Assembly: GCA_947568835.1 (NCBI GenBank)
Contig: CANOQG010000004.1
Span: forward strand, 1 to 64,000
Direction of reading: 5' to 3'
DNA: 64,000 bases
Origin: Protonemura montana
Taxonomy: Eukaryota; Arthropoda; Insecta; Plecoptera; Nemouridae
Shown here: positions 20,184 through 33,155 of the stretch, piece after piece
How positions within the stretch are numbered: the first letter of the stretch is position 1
Layout of the letters: every line of letters begins with the position of its first letter
The notes under the pieces: generated by a model
Database searches by the model: none
What the model was told of the DNA's origin: nothing
The model's input: the letters and a program-made list of their open reading frames with translations, nothing else
Translations under genes and position numbers: made by a program

Positions 20184-20526
20184 TGTAACAAAGTTACACT
20201 TTTCCTAGCCATACCCCACTATACTATGCTCAAGTCGATATTCACTATAGCTAACCTAGAGTCAGACTGACACACTCCTTATAGCCTAAACTGATGATCT
20301 TGCATCAAGTGCACGCATCAGCAGAATACATGCAGGTCTCACGACGTCTAGCGTCGCCTCGGACCGGCAGAGCTTCAACTACCTCAGAACTGAACGCACC
20401 GCTCTCTGCGTAGAACAATAGTAACCATCATTTAGGATGTATAATTATAACCAGGGTTTAACGTGTAATCAATAAAACCATGACTATAACTTAACTATTG
20501 CCTTTTTCCCCACCCAACGTCCACCC
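20184..20526 (+). repeat. Candidate 3' LTR (possibly of the env-bearing element), right end unclear
   Basis: A purine run (ATGGAGGGGCGA, 20171-20182) is followed at 20184 by TGTAACAAAGTTACA, a typical Gypsy LTR start. Inside are a TATA-like TATAATTATA near 20441 and AATAAA at 20471-20476. No second copy is in the window for comparison, and no GTTACA-type end is found before 20527. The LTR may be truncated, or the call may be wrong. Confidence 0.35.
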
Positions 20527-21136
20527 CGCCGCACCTCAAAAAAGCACCCTTGCAAGAATCGGATCCCATACCTGGACCAGGATATAGATTGTGCCTTGAT
20601 ATAGTGGGAAAACTACCCACGAGTGACGAAGGATACAAGTACATCTTGACAGTGCAGGATTCATTTTCCAAAATGATAGAATTAGTTCCCCTAAGAGACC
20701 AGACAGCGGAAACAGTGGCTAAAGCTTTCGTAGAAAACATCGTATGCCGTAAGGGTTGTCCAACTCAGGTTCTCACAGATTTAGGAAGCAACTTCATGTC
20801 TCGATTAATGACAGAATTATGCAAAGAATTAGGAATAGATCACGTGTGTAGCACAGCGTACAGACCGGAAACGAATGGCGGATTGGAACGGGCCCATCGC
20901 GTCATCAAGACCATGCTTTCACATTACGTAAACCAAGATCACAGAGACTGGCCAAAATTCCTACCTTTTATTCAAATCGCGTACAATAGCACAGTTTACT
21001 TAAGCACAGGAGACACGCCCTTTTTCATAGAACATTTACGTGACATTAGACTACCCTTCGATAATTACATTCGACCTACCAGGCCTCTATATAACATCGA
21101 TGAAAACTACCCTCGCGAAGCGTTAGAAAGATTGCG
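20527..21136 (+). pseudogene. Duplicated 610-bp integrase fragment of the env-bearing element
   Basis: Matches 11902-12511 at a constant offset of 8,625 bp with three differences that I found: AAGAATAG to AGGAATAG, AATAGCG to AATCGCG, and GTTCAC to GTTTAC. It carries the first and second catalytic D and the E of the integrase core but neither end of the gene. The left neighbour is unrelated sequence (candidate LTR). The right neighbour is the first satellite unit, joined without spacer. At more than 99% identity the duplication is recent, or both come from a recently active family. An assembly join is also possible. Confidence 0.93.
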
Positions 21137-21213
21137 CCAGACGCTCCAGACTATCTGCTACGCTAGCCAGAGGCTCCAGACACTCTGCCACGCTAGATAG
21201 ACGCTCCAGACAC

Positions 21214-21560
21214 TCTGCCTTGCTACCCAGAATCTCCAGACACTCTGCCTCGCTAGCCAGGCGCTCCAGACACTCTGCCTCGCTACCCAGACGCTTCAGA
21301 CTATCTGCCACGCTAGCCAGTGGCTCCAGACACTCTGCCACGCTAGCTAGACGCTCCAGGCACTCTGCCTCGCTACTTAGACGCTCCAGAAACTCTGCCT
21401 CACTAGCCAGGCACTCCAGACACTCTGGCTCGCTACCCAGACGAACCAGACACTCTGCCTCCCTAGCCAGCCGCTCCAGACACTCTGCCATGCTAGCCAG
21501 AGATTTCAGACACTCTGCTACGCTAGCTAGACGCTCCAGACACTCTGCCACGCTAGCCAG
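21214..21560. repeat. Array-edge block shared with interior blocks
   Basis: The variant order here (TTGCTACCCAGAATC, GCCAGGCGC, TACCCAGACGCTTC, GCCAGTGGC, GCTAGACGC, then the rare CTCACTAGCCAGGCACTCC and CCATGCTAGCCAGAGATTTC units) recurs at about 51256-51600 and 56837-57180. The left edge is therefore a copy of an interior block and not a degenerate flank. Confidence 0.7.
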
Positions 21561-24500
21561 AGGCTGCAGACACTCTGCAATGCTAGCCAGACGCTCCAGA
21601 CACTCTGCCACGCTAGCTAGACGCTCCAGACACTCTGATTCGCTACTTAGACGCTCCAGACACCTTGCCTCGCTACCCAGACGCTCCAGACACTCTGCCT
21701 CGCTACCTAGACGCTTCAGACTATCTGCCACGCTAATCAGTAGCTCCAGACACTCTGCCACGCTAGCTAGACGCTCCAGGCACTCTGCCTCGCTACTTAG
21801 ACGCTCCAGACACTCTGCCTCGCTAGCCAGGCACTCCAGACACTCTGGTTCGCAACTCAGACGCTCCAGACACTCTGCCCCGCTAGCCAGCCGCTTAAGA
21901 CACTCTGCCACGCTAGCTAGACGCTCCAGACACTCTGCCACGTTAGCCAGACGCTCCAGACACTCTGATTCGCTACCCAGACGTTCCAGACACTTTGCCT
22001 CGCTACCCAGACGCTCCAGACTATCTGCAACGCTAGCCAGAGGCTCCAGACACTCTGCCACGCTAGCTTGACGAACCAGACACTCTGCCTTGCTACCCAG
22101 AATCTCCAGACACTCTGCCACGCTAGCCAGTGGCTCCAGCCACTCTGCCAAGCTAGCTAGACGCTCCAGGCACTCTGCCTCGCTACTTAGACGCTCCAGA
22201 CCCTCTGCCTCGCTAGCCAGCCGCTCCAGACACTCTACTACGCTAGCCAGACACTCCAGACACTCTACCACGCAAGCTAGACGCTCCAGGCACTCTGCCT
22301 CGCTACTTAGACGCTCCAGACACTCTGCCTCGCTAGCCAGGCGCTCCAGACACTCTGCCACGCTAGCCAGACGCTCCAGACTCTCTGATTCGCTACCCAG
22401 ACGTTCAAGACACTTTGCCTCGCTCCCCAGACGCTCCAGACACTCTGCCTCGTTAGCCAGGCGCTTCAGAAGCTCTGCCTCGCTAGCCAGGCGCTCCAGA
22501 CACTCTGCCATGCTAGCCAGACGCTCCAGACGATCTGCTACGCTAGCCAGAGGCTCCAGACACTCTGCCACGCTAGATAGACGCTCCAGACACTCTGCCT
22601 TGCTAGCCAGACGCTCCAGACTATCTGCAACGCTAGCCAGAGGCTCCAGACACTCTGCCACGCTAGCTAGACGCTCCAGACACTCTGCCTTGCTACCCAG
22701 AATCTCCAGACACTCTGCCACGCTAGCCAGAGGCTCCAGACACTCTGCCACGCTAGCTAGACGAACCAGACACTCTGCCTTGCTACCCAGAATCTCCAGA
22801 CACTCTGCCACGCTAGCCAGTGGCTCCAGCCACTCTGCCACGCTAGCAAGACGCTCCAGGCACTCTGCCTCGCTACTTAGACGCTCCAGACACTCTGCCT
22901 CGCTAGCCAGCCGCTCCAGACACTCTTCTACGCTAGCTAGACACTCCAGACACTCTACCACGCAAGCTAGACGCTCCAGGCACTCTGCCTCGCTAGCCAG
23001 GCGCTTCAGACACTCTGGCTGGCTACCCAGACGCTCCAGACACACTGCCTCGCTAGCCAGCCACTCCAGACACTCTGCCACGCTAGCCAGACACTCCAGA
23101 CACTCTGGTTCGCTACTCAGACGCTCCAGACACTCTGCCTCGCTAGCCAGCCGCTTAAGACACTCTGCCACGCTAGCTAGACGCTCCAGACTCTCTGTTA
23201 CGCTAGCCAGACGCTCCAGACACTCTGATTCGCTACCCAGACGTTCCAGACACTTTGCCTCGCTACCCAGACCCTCCAGACTATCTGCAACGCTAGCCAG
23301 AGGCTCCAGACACTCTGCCACGCTAGCTAGACGAACCAGACACTCTGCCTTGCTACCCAGAATCTCCAGACACTCTGCCACGCTAGCTAGACGCTCCAGG
23401 CACTCTGCCTCGCTACTTAGACGCTCCAGACACTCTGCCTCGCTAGACAGCCGCTCCAGACACTCTACTACGCTAGCCAGACACTCCAGACACTCTACCA
23501 CGCAAGCTAGACGCTCCAGGCACTCTGCCTCGCTACTTAGATGCTCCAGACACTCTGCCTCGCTAGCCAGGCGCTTCAGACACTCTGGCTGGCTACCCAG
23601 TCGCTCCAGACACACTGCCTCGCTAGCCAGCCGCTTAAGACACTCTGCCACGCTAGCTAGACGCTCCAGACTCTCTGTTACGCTAGCCAGACGCTCCAGA
23701 CACTCTGATTCGCTACCCAGACGTTCCAGACACTTTGCCTCGCTACCCAGACCCTCCAGACTATCTGCAACGCTAGCCAGAGGCTCCAGACACTCTGCCA
23801 CGCTAGCTAGACGAACCAGACACTCTGCCTTGCTACCCAGAATCTCCAGACACTCTGCCACGCTAGCTAGACGCTCCAGGCACTCTGCCTCGCTACTTAG
23901 ACGCTCCAGACACTCTGCCTCGCTAGACAGCCGCTCCATACACTCTACTACGCTAGCCAGACACTCCAGACACTCTACCACGCAAGCTAGACGCTCCAGG
24001 CACTCTGCCTCGCTACTTAGATGCTCCAGACACTCTGCCTCGCTAGCCAGGCGCTTCAGACACTCTGGCTGGCTACCCAGTCGCTCCAGACACACTGCCT
24101 CGCTAGCCAGCCTCTCCAGACACTCTACCACGCTAGCCAGACACTCCAGACACTCTACCACGCAAGCTAGCCGCTCCAGGCACTCTGCCTCGCTAGCCAA
24201 GCGTTCCAGACACTCTGGCTCGCTTCCATACGCTCCAGGAATTTCTGCCTCGCTAGCCAGTGGCTCCAGACTATCTGCCACGCTAGCCAGAGAATGCAGA
24301 CACTCTGCAATGCTAGCCAGACGATCCAGACACTCTGCCACGCTAGCCAGAGGCTGAAGACACTCTGCAATGCTAGCCAGACGATCCAGACACTCTGCCA
24401 CGCTAGCTAGACGCTCCAGACACTCTGATTCGCTACTTAGACGCTCCAGACACCTTGCCTCGCTACCCAGACGCTCCAGACACTCTGCCTCGCTACCCAG

Positions 24501-27500
24501 ACGCTTCAGACTATCTGCCACGCTTATCAGTGGCTCCAGACACTCTGCCACGCTAGCTAGACGCTCCAGGCACTCTGCCTCGCTACTTAGACGCTCCAGA
24601 CACTGTGCCTCGCTAGCCAGGCACTCCAGACACTCTGATTCGCTACCCAGACTTTCCAGACACTTTGCCTCGCTACCCAGACGCTCCAGACTATCTGCAA
24701 CGCAAGCCAATGGCTCCAGCCACTCTGCCACGCTAGCTAGACGCTCCTGGCACTCTGCCTCGCTACTTAGACGCTCCAGACACTCTGCCTCGCTAGCCAG
24801 CCGCTCCAGACACTCTACCACGCTAGCCAGACACTCCAGACACTCTACCACGCAAGCTAGACGCTCCAGGCACTCTGCCTCGCTAGCCAGGCGTTCCAGA
24901 CACTCTGGCTCGCTCCCATACGCTCCAGACTTTCTGCCTCGCTAGCCAGACGCTCCAGACACTCTGATTCGCTACGCAGACGTTCAAGACACTCTGCCAC
25001 GCTAGCCAGCGGCTGAAGACACTCTGCAATGCTAGCCAGACGCTCCAGACACTCTGCCACGCTAGCTAGACGCTCCAGAAACTCTGATTCGCTACTTAGA
25101 CGCTCCAGACACCTTGCCTCGCTACCCAGACACACCAGACACTCTGCCTCGCTAGCTAAACGCTCCAGACACTCTGCCTTGCTACCCAGACCCTCCAGAC
25201 ACTCTGTCTCGCTAGCCAGGCGCTCCAGAAACTCTGCCTCGCTACCCAGACGCTCCAGACTATCTGCCACGCTAGCCAGTGGCTCCAGACTATCTGCCAC
25301 GCTAGCCAGAGCTCCAGACACTCTGCCTCGCTAGCCAGGCGCTCCAGACACTCTGCCTCGCTACCAAGACGCTCTAGACACTCTGCCTCGCTAGCCAGCC
25401 GCTTCAGACACTCTGCCATGCTAGCCAGACGCTCCAGACTTACTGCCACGCTAGCTAGAGGTTTCAGACACTCTGCTCGTCTAGCTAGACTCTCCAGACA
25501 CTCTGCCTCGCAAGCTAGACGCTCCAGACACTCTGCCTTGCTACCCAGACCCTCCAGACACTCTGCCTCGCTAGCCAGGCGCTCCAGACACGCTGCCTCG
25601 CTACCCAGACGCTCCAGACTATCAGCCACGCTAGCCAGTGGCTCCAGATTATCTGCCACGCTAGCCAGAGGCTCCAGACACTCTGCCACGCTAGCTAGAC
25701 GCTCCAGACACTCTGCCTCCCTAGCCAGACGCTCCAGACACTCTGCCTCCCTAGCCAGAGGTTTCAGACACTCTGCTACGCTAGCTTAACGCTCCAGACT
25801 TTCTGCTACGCTAGCCAGACGCTTAAGACACTATGCCACGCTAGCTTGACGCTCCAGACACTCTGCCTTGCTACCCAGACCCTCCAGACACTCTGCCTGC
25901 TACCCAGACGCTCCAGACACTCTGCCTCGCTAGCCAGGCGCTCCAGACACTCTGCCACGCTAGCCAGACGCTCCAGACACTCTGATTCGCTACCCAGACG
26001 TTCAAGACACTTTGCCTCGCTCCCCAGACGCTCCAGACACTCTGCCTCGTTAGCCAGGCGCTTCAGAAGCTCTGCCTCGCTAGCCAGGCGCTCCAGACAC
26101 TCTGCCATGCTAGCCAGACGCTCCAGACTATCTGCTACGCTAGCCAGAAGCTCCAGACACTCTGCCACGCTAGATAGACGCTCCAGACACTCTGCCTTGC
26201 TAGCCAGACGCTCCAGACTATCTGCAACGCTAGCCAGAGGCTCCAGACAATCTGCCACGCTAGCTAGACGCTCTAGACACTCTGCCTTGCTACCCAGAAT
26301 CTCCAGACACTCTGCCACGCTAGCCAGTGGCTCCAGCCACTCTGCCAGGCTAGCTAGACGCTCCAGGCACTCTGCCTCGCTACTTAGACGCTCCAGACAC
26401 TCTGCCTCGCTAGGCAGGCGCTTCAGACACTCTGGCTGGCTACCCAGACGCTCCAGACACTCTGCCTCGCTAGCCAGCCTCTCCAGACACTCTACCACGC
26501 TAGCCAGACACTCCAGACACTCTACCACGCAAGCTTGACGCTCCAGGCACTCTGCCTCGCTAGCCAGGCGTTCCAGACACTCTGGCTCGCTTCCATACGC
26601 TCCACACTTTCTGCCTCGCTAGCCAGTGGCTCCAGACTATCTGCCACGCTAGCTAGAGGCTGCAGACACTCTGCAATGCTAGCCAGACGCTCCAGACATT
26701 CTGCCACGCTAGCCAGAGGCTAAAGACACTCTGCAATGCTAGCCAGACGCTCCAGACACTCTGCCACGCTAGCTAGACGCTCCAGACACTCTGATTCGCT
26801 ACTTAGACGCTCCTGACACCTTGCCTCGATACCCAGACGCTCCAGACACTCTGCCTCGCTACCTAGACGCTTCAGACTATCTGCCACGCTAATCAGTGGC
26901 TCCAGACACTCTGCCACGCTAGCTAGACGCTCCAGGCACTCTGCCTCGCTACTTAGACGCTCCAGACACTCTGCCTCGCTAGCCAGGCACTCCAGACACT
27001 CTGGTTCGCTACTCAGACGCTCCAGACACTCTGCCTCGCTAGCCAGCCGCTTAAGACACTCTGCCACGCTAGCTAGACGCTCCAGACACTCTGATTCGCT
27101 ACCCAGACGTTCCAGACACTTTGCCTCGCTACCCAGACTCTCCAGACTATCTGCAACGCTAGCCAGAGGCTCTAGACACTCTGCCACGCTAGCTAGACGC
27201 TCCAGGCACTCTGCCTCGCTACTTAGACGCTCCAGACACTCTGCCTCGCTAGCCAGCCGCTCCAGACACTCTACCACGCTAGCCAGACACTCCAGACACT
27301 CTACCACGCAAGCTAGACGCTCCAGGCACTCTGCCTCGCTTGCCAGGCGTTCCAGACACTCTGGCTCGCTCCCATACGCTCCAGACATTCTGCCACGCTA
27401 GCCAGTGGCTCCAGACTATCTGCCACGCTAGCCAGAGGCTGCAGACACTCTGCAATGCTAGCCAGACGCTCCAGACACTCTGCCACGCTAGCTAGACGCT

Positions 27501-28207
27501 CCAGACACTCTGATTCGCTACTTAGACGCTCCAGACACCTTGCCTCGCTACCCAGACGCTCCAGACACTCTGCCTCGCTACCTAGACGCTTCAGACTATC
27601 TGCCACGCTAATCAGTGGCTCCAGACACTCTGCCACGCTAGCTAGACGCTCCAGGCACTCTGCCTCGCTACTTAGACGCTCCAGACACTCTGCCTCGCTA
27701 GCCAGGCACTCCAGACACTCTGGTTCGCTACTCAGACGCTCCAGACACTCTGCCCCGCTAGCCAGCCGCTTAAGACACTCTGCCACGCTAGCTAGACGCT
27801 CCAGACACTCTGCCACGTTAGCCAGACGCTCCAGACACTCTGATTCGCTACCCAGACGTTCCAGACACTTTGCCTCGCTACCCAGACGCTCCAGACTATC
27901 TGCAACGCTAGCCAGAGGCTCCAGACACTCTGCCACGCTAGCTAGACGAACCAGACACTCTGCCTTGCTACCCAGAATCTCCAGACACTCTGCCACGCTA
28001 GCCAGTGGCTCCAGCCACTCTGCCAAGCTAGCTAGACGCTCCAGGCACTCTGCCTCGCTACTTAGACGCTCCAGACCCTCTGCCTCGCTAGCCAGCCGCT
28101 CCAGACACTCTACCACGCTAGCCAGACACTCCAGACACTCTACCACGCAAGCTAGACGCTCCAGGCACTCTGCCTCGCTTGCCAGGCGTTCCAGACACTC
28201 TGGCTCG

Positions 28208-31200
28208 CTCCCATACGCTCCAGACATTCTGCCACGCTAGCCAGTGGCTCCAGACTATCTGCCACGCTAGCCAGAGGCTGCAGACACTCTGCAATGCTAG
28301 CCAGACGCTCCAGACACTCTGCCACGCTAGCTAGACGCTCCAGACACTCTGATTCGCTACTTAGACGCTCCAGACACCTTGCCTCGCTACCCAGACGCTC
28401 CAGACACTCTGCCTCGCTACCTAGACGCTTCAGACGATCTGCCACGCTAATCAGTGGCTCCAGACACTCTGCCAAGCTAGCTAGACGCTCCAGGCACTCT
28501 GCCTCGCTACTTAGACGCTCCAGACCCTCTGCCTCGCTAGCCAGCCGCTCCAGACACTCTACTACGCTAGCCAGACACTCCAGACACTCTACCACGCAAG
28601 CTAGACGCTCCAGGCACTCTGCCTCGCTACTTAGACGCTCCAGACACTCTGCCTCGCTAGCCAGGCGCTCCAGACACTCTGCCACGCTAGCCAGACGCTC
28701 CAGACTCTCTGATTCGCTACCCAGACGTTCAAGACACTTTGCCTCGTTAGCCAGGCGCTTCAGAAGCTCTGCCTCGCTAGCCAGGCGCTCCAGACACTCT
28801 GCCATGCTAGCCAGACGCTCTAGAGTATCTGCTACGCTAGCCAGAGGCTCCAGACACTCTGCCACGCTAGATAGACGCTCCAGACACTCTGCCTTGCTAG
28901 CCAGACGCTCCAGACTATCTGCAACGCTAGCCAGAGGCTCCAGACACTCTGCCACGCTAGCTAGACGCTCCAGACACTCTGCCTTGCTACCCAGAATCTC
29001 CAGACACTCTGCCACGCTAGCCAGAGGCTCCAGACACTCTGCCACGCTAGCTAGACGAACCAGACACTCTGCCTTGCTACCCAGAATCTCCAGACACTCT
29101 GCCACGCTAGCCAGTGGCTCCAGCCACTCTGCCACGCTAGCTAGACGCTCCAGGCACTCTGCCTCGCTACTTAGACGCTCCAGACACTCTGCCTCGCTAG
29201 CCAGCCGCTCCAGACACTCTACTACGCTAGCTAGACACTCCAGACACTCTACCACGCAAGCTAGACGCTCCAGACTCTCTGATTCGCTACCCAGACGTTC
29301 AAGACACTTTGCCTCGCTCCCCAGACGCTCCAGACACTCTGCCTCGTTAGCCAGGCGCTTCAGAAGCTCTGCCTCGCTAGCCAGGCGCTCCAGACACTCT
29401 GCCATGCTAGCCAGACGCTCTAGACGATCTGCTACGCTAGCCAGAGGCTCCAGACACTCTGCCACGCTAGATAGACGCTCCAGACACTCTGCCTTGCTAG
29501 CCAGACGCTCCAGACTATCTGCAACGCTAGCCAGAGGCTCCAGACACTCTGCCACGCTAGCTAGACGCTCCAGACACTCTGCCTTGCTACCCAGAATCTC
29601 CAGACACTCTGCCACGCTAGCCAGAGGCTCCAGACACTCTGCCACGCTAGCTAGACGAACCAGACACTCTGCCTTGCTACCCAGAATCTCCAGACACTCT
29701 GCCACGCTAGCCAGTGGCTCCAGCCACTCTGCCACGCTAGCTAGACGCTCCAGGCACTCTGCCTCGCTACTTAGACGCTCCAGACACTCTGCCTCGCTAG
29801 CCAGCCGCTCCAGACACTCTACTACGCTAGCTAGACACTCCAGACACTCTACCACGCAAGCTAGACGCTCCAGGCACTCTGCCTCGCTAGCCAGGCGCTT
29901 CAGACACTCTGGCTGGCTACCCAGACGCTCCAGACACACTGCCTCGCTAGCCAGCCACTCCAGACACTCTGCCTCGCTAGCCAGCCGCTCCAGACACTCT
30001 ACCACGCTAGCCAGACACTCCAGACACTCTACCACGCAAGCTAGACGCTCCAGGCACTCTGCCTCGCTTGCCAGGCGTTCCAGACACTCTGGCTCGCTCC
30101 CATACGCTCCAGACATTCTGCCACGCTAGCCAGTGGCTCCAGACTATCTGCCACGCTAGCCAGAGGCTGCAGACACTCTGCAATGCTAGCCAGACGCTCC
30201 AGACACTCTGCCACGCTAGCTAGACGCTCCAGACACTCTGATTCGCTACTTAGACGCTCCAGACACCTTGCCTCGCTACCCAGACGCTCCAGACACTCTG
30301 CCTCGCTACCTAGACGCTCCAGGCACTCTGCCTCGCTACTTAGACGCTCCAGACACTCTGCCTCGCTAGCCAGGCACTCCAGACACTCTGGTTCGCTACT
30401 CAGACGCTCCAGACACTCTGCCCCGCTAGCCAGCCGCTTAAGACACTCTGCCACGCTAGCTAGACGCTCCAGACACTCTGCCACGTTAGCCAGACGCTCC
30501 AGACACTCTGATTCGCTACCCAGACGTTCCAGACACTTTGCCTCGCTACCCAGACGCTCCAGACTATCTGCAACGCTAGCCAGAGGCTCCAGACACTCTG
30601 CCACGCTAGCTAGACGAACCAGACACTCTGCCTTGCTACCCAGAATCTCCAGACACTCTGCCACGCTAGCCAGTGGCTCCAGCCACTCTGCCAAGCTAGC
30701 TAGACGCTCCAGGCACTCTGCCTCGCTACTTAGACGCTCCAGACCCTCTGCCTCGCTAGCCAGCCGCTCCAGACACTCTACCACGCTAGCCAGACACTCC
30801 AGACACTCTACCACGCAAGCTAGACGCTCCAGGCACTCTGCCTCGCTTGCCAGGCGTTCCAGACACTCTGGCTCGCTCCCATACGCTCCAGACATTCTGC
30901 CACGCTAGCCAGTGGCTCCAGACTATCTGCCACGCTAGCCAGAGGCTGCAGACACTCTGCAATGCTAGCCAGACGCTCCAGACACTCTGCCACGCTAGCT
31001 TGACGCTCCAGACACTCTGATTCGCTACTTAGACGCTCCAGACACCTTGCCTCGCTACCCAGACGCTCCAGACACTCTGCCTCGCTACCTAGACGCTTCA
31101 GACGATCTGCCACGCTAATCAGTGGCTCCAGACACTCTGCCACGCTAGCTAGACGCTCCAGGCACTCTGCCTCGCTACTTAGACGCTCCAGACACTCTGC

Positions 31201-33155
31201 CTCGCTAGCGAGGCACTCCAGACACTCTGGTTCGCTACTCAGACGCTCCAGACACTCTGCCCCGCTAGCCAGCCGCTTAAGACACTCTGCCACGCTAGCT
31301 AGACGCTCCAGACACTCTGCCACGTTAGCCAGACGCTCCAGACACTCTGATTCGCTACCCAGACGTTCCAGACACTTTGCCTCGCTACCCAGACGCTCCA
31401 GACTATCTGCAACGCTAGCCAGAGGCTCCAGACACTCTGCCACGCTAGCTAGACGAACCAGACACTCTGCCTTGCTACCCAGAATCTCCAGACACTCTGC
31501 CACGCTAGCCAGTGGCTCCAGCCACTCTGCCAAGCTAGCTAGACGCTCCAGGCACTCTGCCTCGCTACTTAGACGCTCCAGACCCTCTGCCTCGCTAGCC
31601 AGCCGCTCCAGACACTCTACTACGCTAGCCAGACACTCCAGACACTCTACCACGCAAGCTAGACGCTCCAGGCACTCTGCCTCGCTACTTAGACGCTCCA
31701 GACACTCTGCCTCGCTAGCCAGGCGCTCCAGACACTCTGCCACGCTAGCCAGACGCTCCAGACTCTCTGATTCGCTACCCAGACGTTCAGGACACTTTGC
31801 CTCGTTAGCCAGCCGCTTAAGACACTCTGCCACGCTAGCTAGACGCTCCAGACACTCTGCCATGCTAGCCAGACGCTCTAGACGATCTGCTACGCTAGCC
31901 AGAGGCTCCAGACACTCTGCCACGCTAGATAGACGCTCCAGACACTCTGCCTTGCTAGCCAGACGCTCCAGACTATCTGCAACGCTAGCCAGAGGCTCCA
32001 GACACTCTGCCACGCTAGCTAGACGCTCCAGACACTCTGCCTTGCTACCCAGAATCTCCAGACACTCTGCCACGCTAGCCAGAGGCTCCAGACACTCTGC
32101 CACGCTAGCTAGACGAACCAGACACTCTGCCTTGCTACCCAGAATCTCCAGACACTCTGCCACGCTAGCCAGTGGCTCCAGCCACTCTGCCACGCTAGCT
32201 AGACGCTCCAGGCACTCTGCCTCGCTACTTAGACGCTCCAGACACTCTGCCTCGCTAGCCAGCCGCTCCAGACACTCTACTACGCTAGCTAGACACTCCA
32301 GACACTCTACCACGGAAGCTAGACGCTCCAGACTCTCTGATTCGCTACCCAGACGTTCAAGACACTTTGCCTCGCTACCCAGACGCTCCAGACACTCTGC
32401 CTCGTTAGCCAGGCGCTTCAGAAGCTCTGCCTCGCTAGCCAGGCGCTCCAGACACTCTGCCATGCTAGACAGACGCTCTAGACGATCTGCTACGCTAGCC
32501 AGAGGCTCCAGACACTCTGCCACGCTAGATAGACGCTCCAGACACTCTGCCTTGCTAGCCAGACGCTCCAGACTATCTGCAACGCTAGCCAGAGGCTCCA
32601 GACACTCTGCCACGCTAGCTAGACGCTCCAGACACTCTGCCTTGCTACCCAGAATCTCCAGACACTCTGCCACGCTAGCCAGAGGCTCCAGACACTCTGC
32701 CACGCTAGCTAGACGAACCAGACACTCTGCCTTGCTACCCAGAATCTCCAGACACTCTGCCACGCTAGCCAGTGGCTCCAGCCACTCTGCCACGCTAGCT
32801 AGACGCTCCAGGCACTCTGCCTCGCTACTTAGACGCTCCAGACACTCTGCCTCGCTAGCCAGCCGCTTCAGACACTCTACTACGCTAGCTAGACACTCCA
32901 GACACTCTACCACGCAAGCTAGACGCTCCAGGCACTCTGCCTCGCTAGCCAGGCGCTTCAGACACTCTGGCTGGCTACCCAGACGCTCCAGACACACTGC
33001 CTCGCTAGCCAGCCACTCCAGACACTCTGCCTCGCTAGCCAGCCGCTCCAGACACTCTACCACGCTAGCCAGACACTCCAGACACTCTACCACGCAAGCT
33101 AGACGCTCCAGGCACTCTGCCTCGCTTGCCAGGCGTTCCAGACACTCTGGCTCGC
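28208..33155. repeat. Higher-order repeat zone A (blocks of 779-2,279 bp)
   Basis: The 29-bp marker unit containing CTCCCATACG occurs at 27369, 28208, 30097, 30876 and 33155. Spacings are 839, 1,889, 779 and 2,279, each 30n-1, so each block contains one short unit. Blocks share long runs of the same variant order but differ by internal duplications and deletions of whole units. Confidence 0.75.

Larger units (their letters stand above)
1..20526 (+). mobile_element. Env-bearing Ty3/Gypsy (errantivirus-like) element, partial, with nested insertions
   Basis: This is the oldest layer of the nest. Its own sequence is visible at 1-50, 10491-12892 and 14953-17717, and perhaps on to 20526. The order RT, RNase H, integrase, pol tail, env is that of env-bearing Gypsy elements (errantiviruses) of arthropods. 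The 5' LTR, gag, protease and the start of RT lie left of the window. A complete Gypsy element (51-10489) and a foldback element (12893-14952) interrupt it. Outside those insertions the pol and env frames are open, so the copy may have been intact before it was hit. The right end is uncertain: no LTR pair can be compared, and 20526 is only where a duplicated integrase piece begins. Confidence 0.7.

Noticed and set aside
21123-24851. Leucine-rich or coiled-coil repeat protein on the minus strand
   Set aside because: Repeat-derived frame only: no non-repeat domain, equally open frames on the other strand, and frames break at every 29-bp unit.
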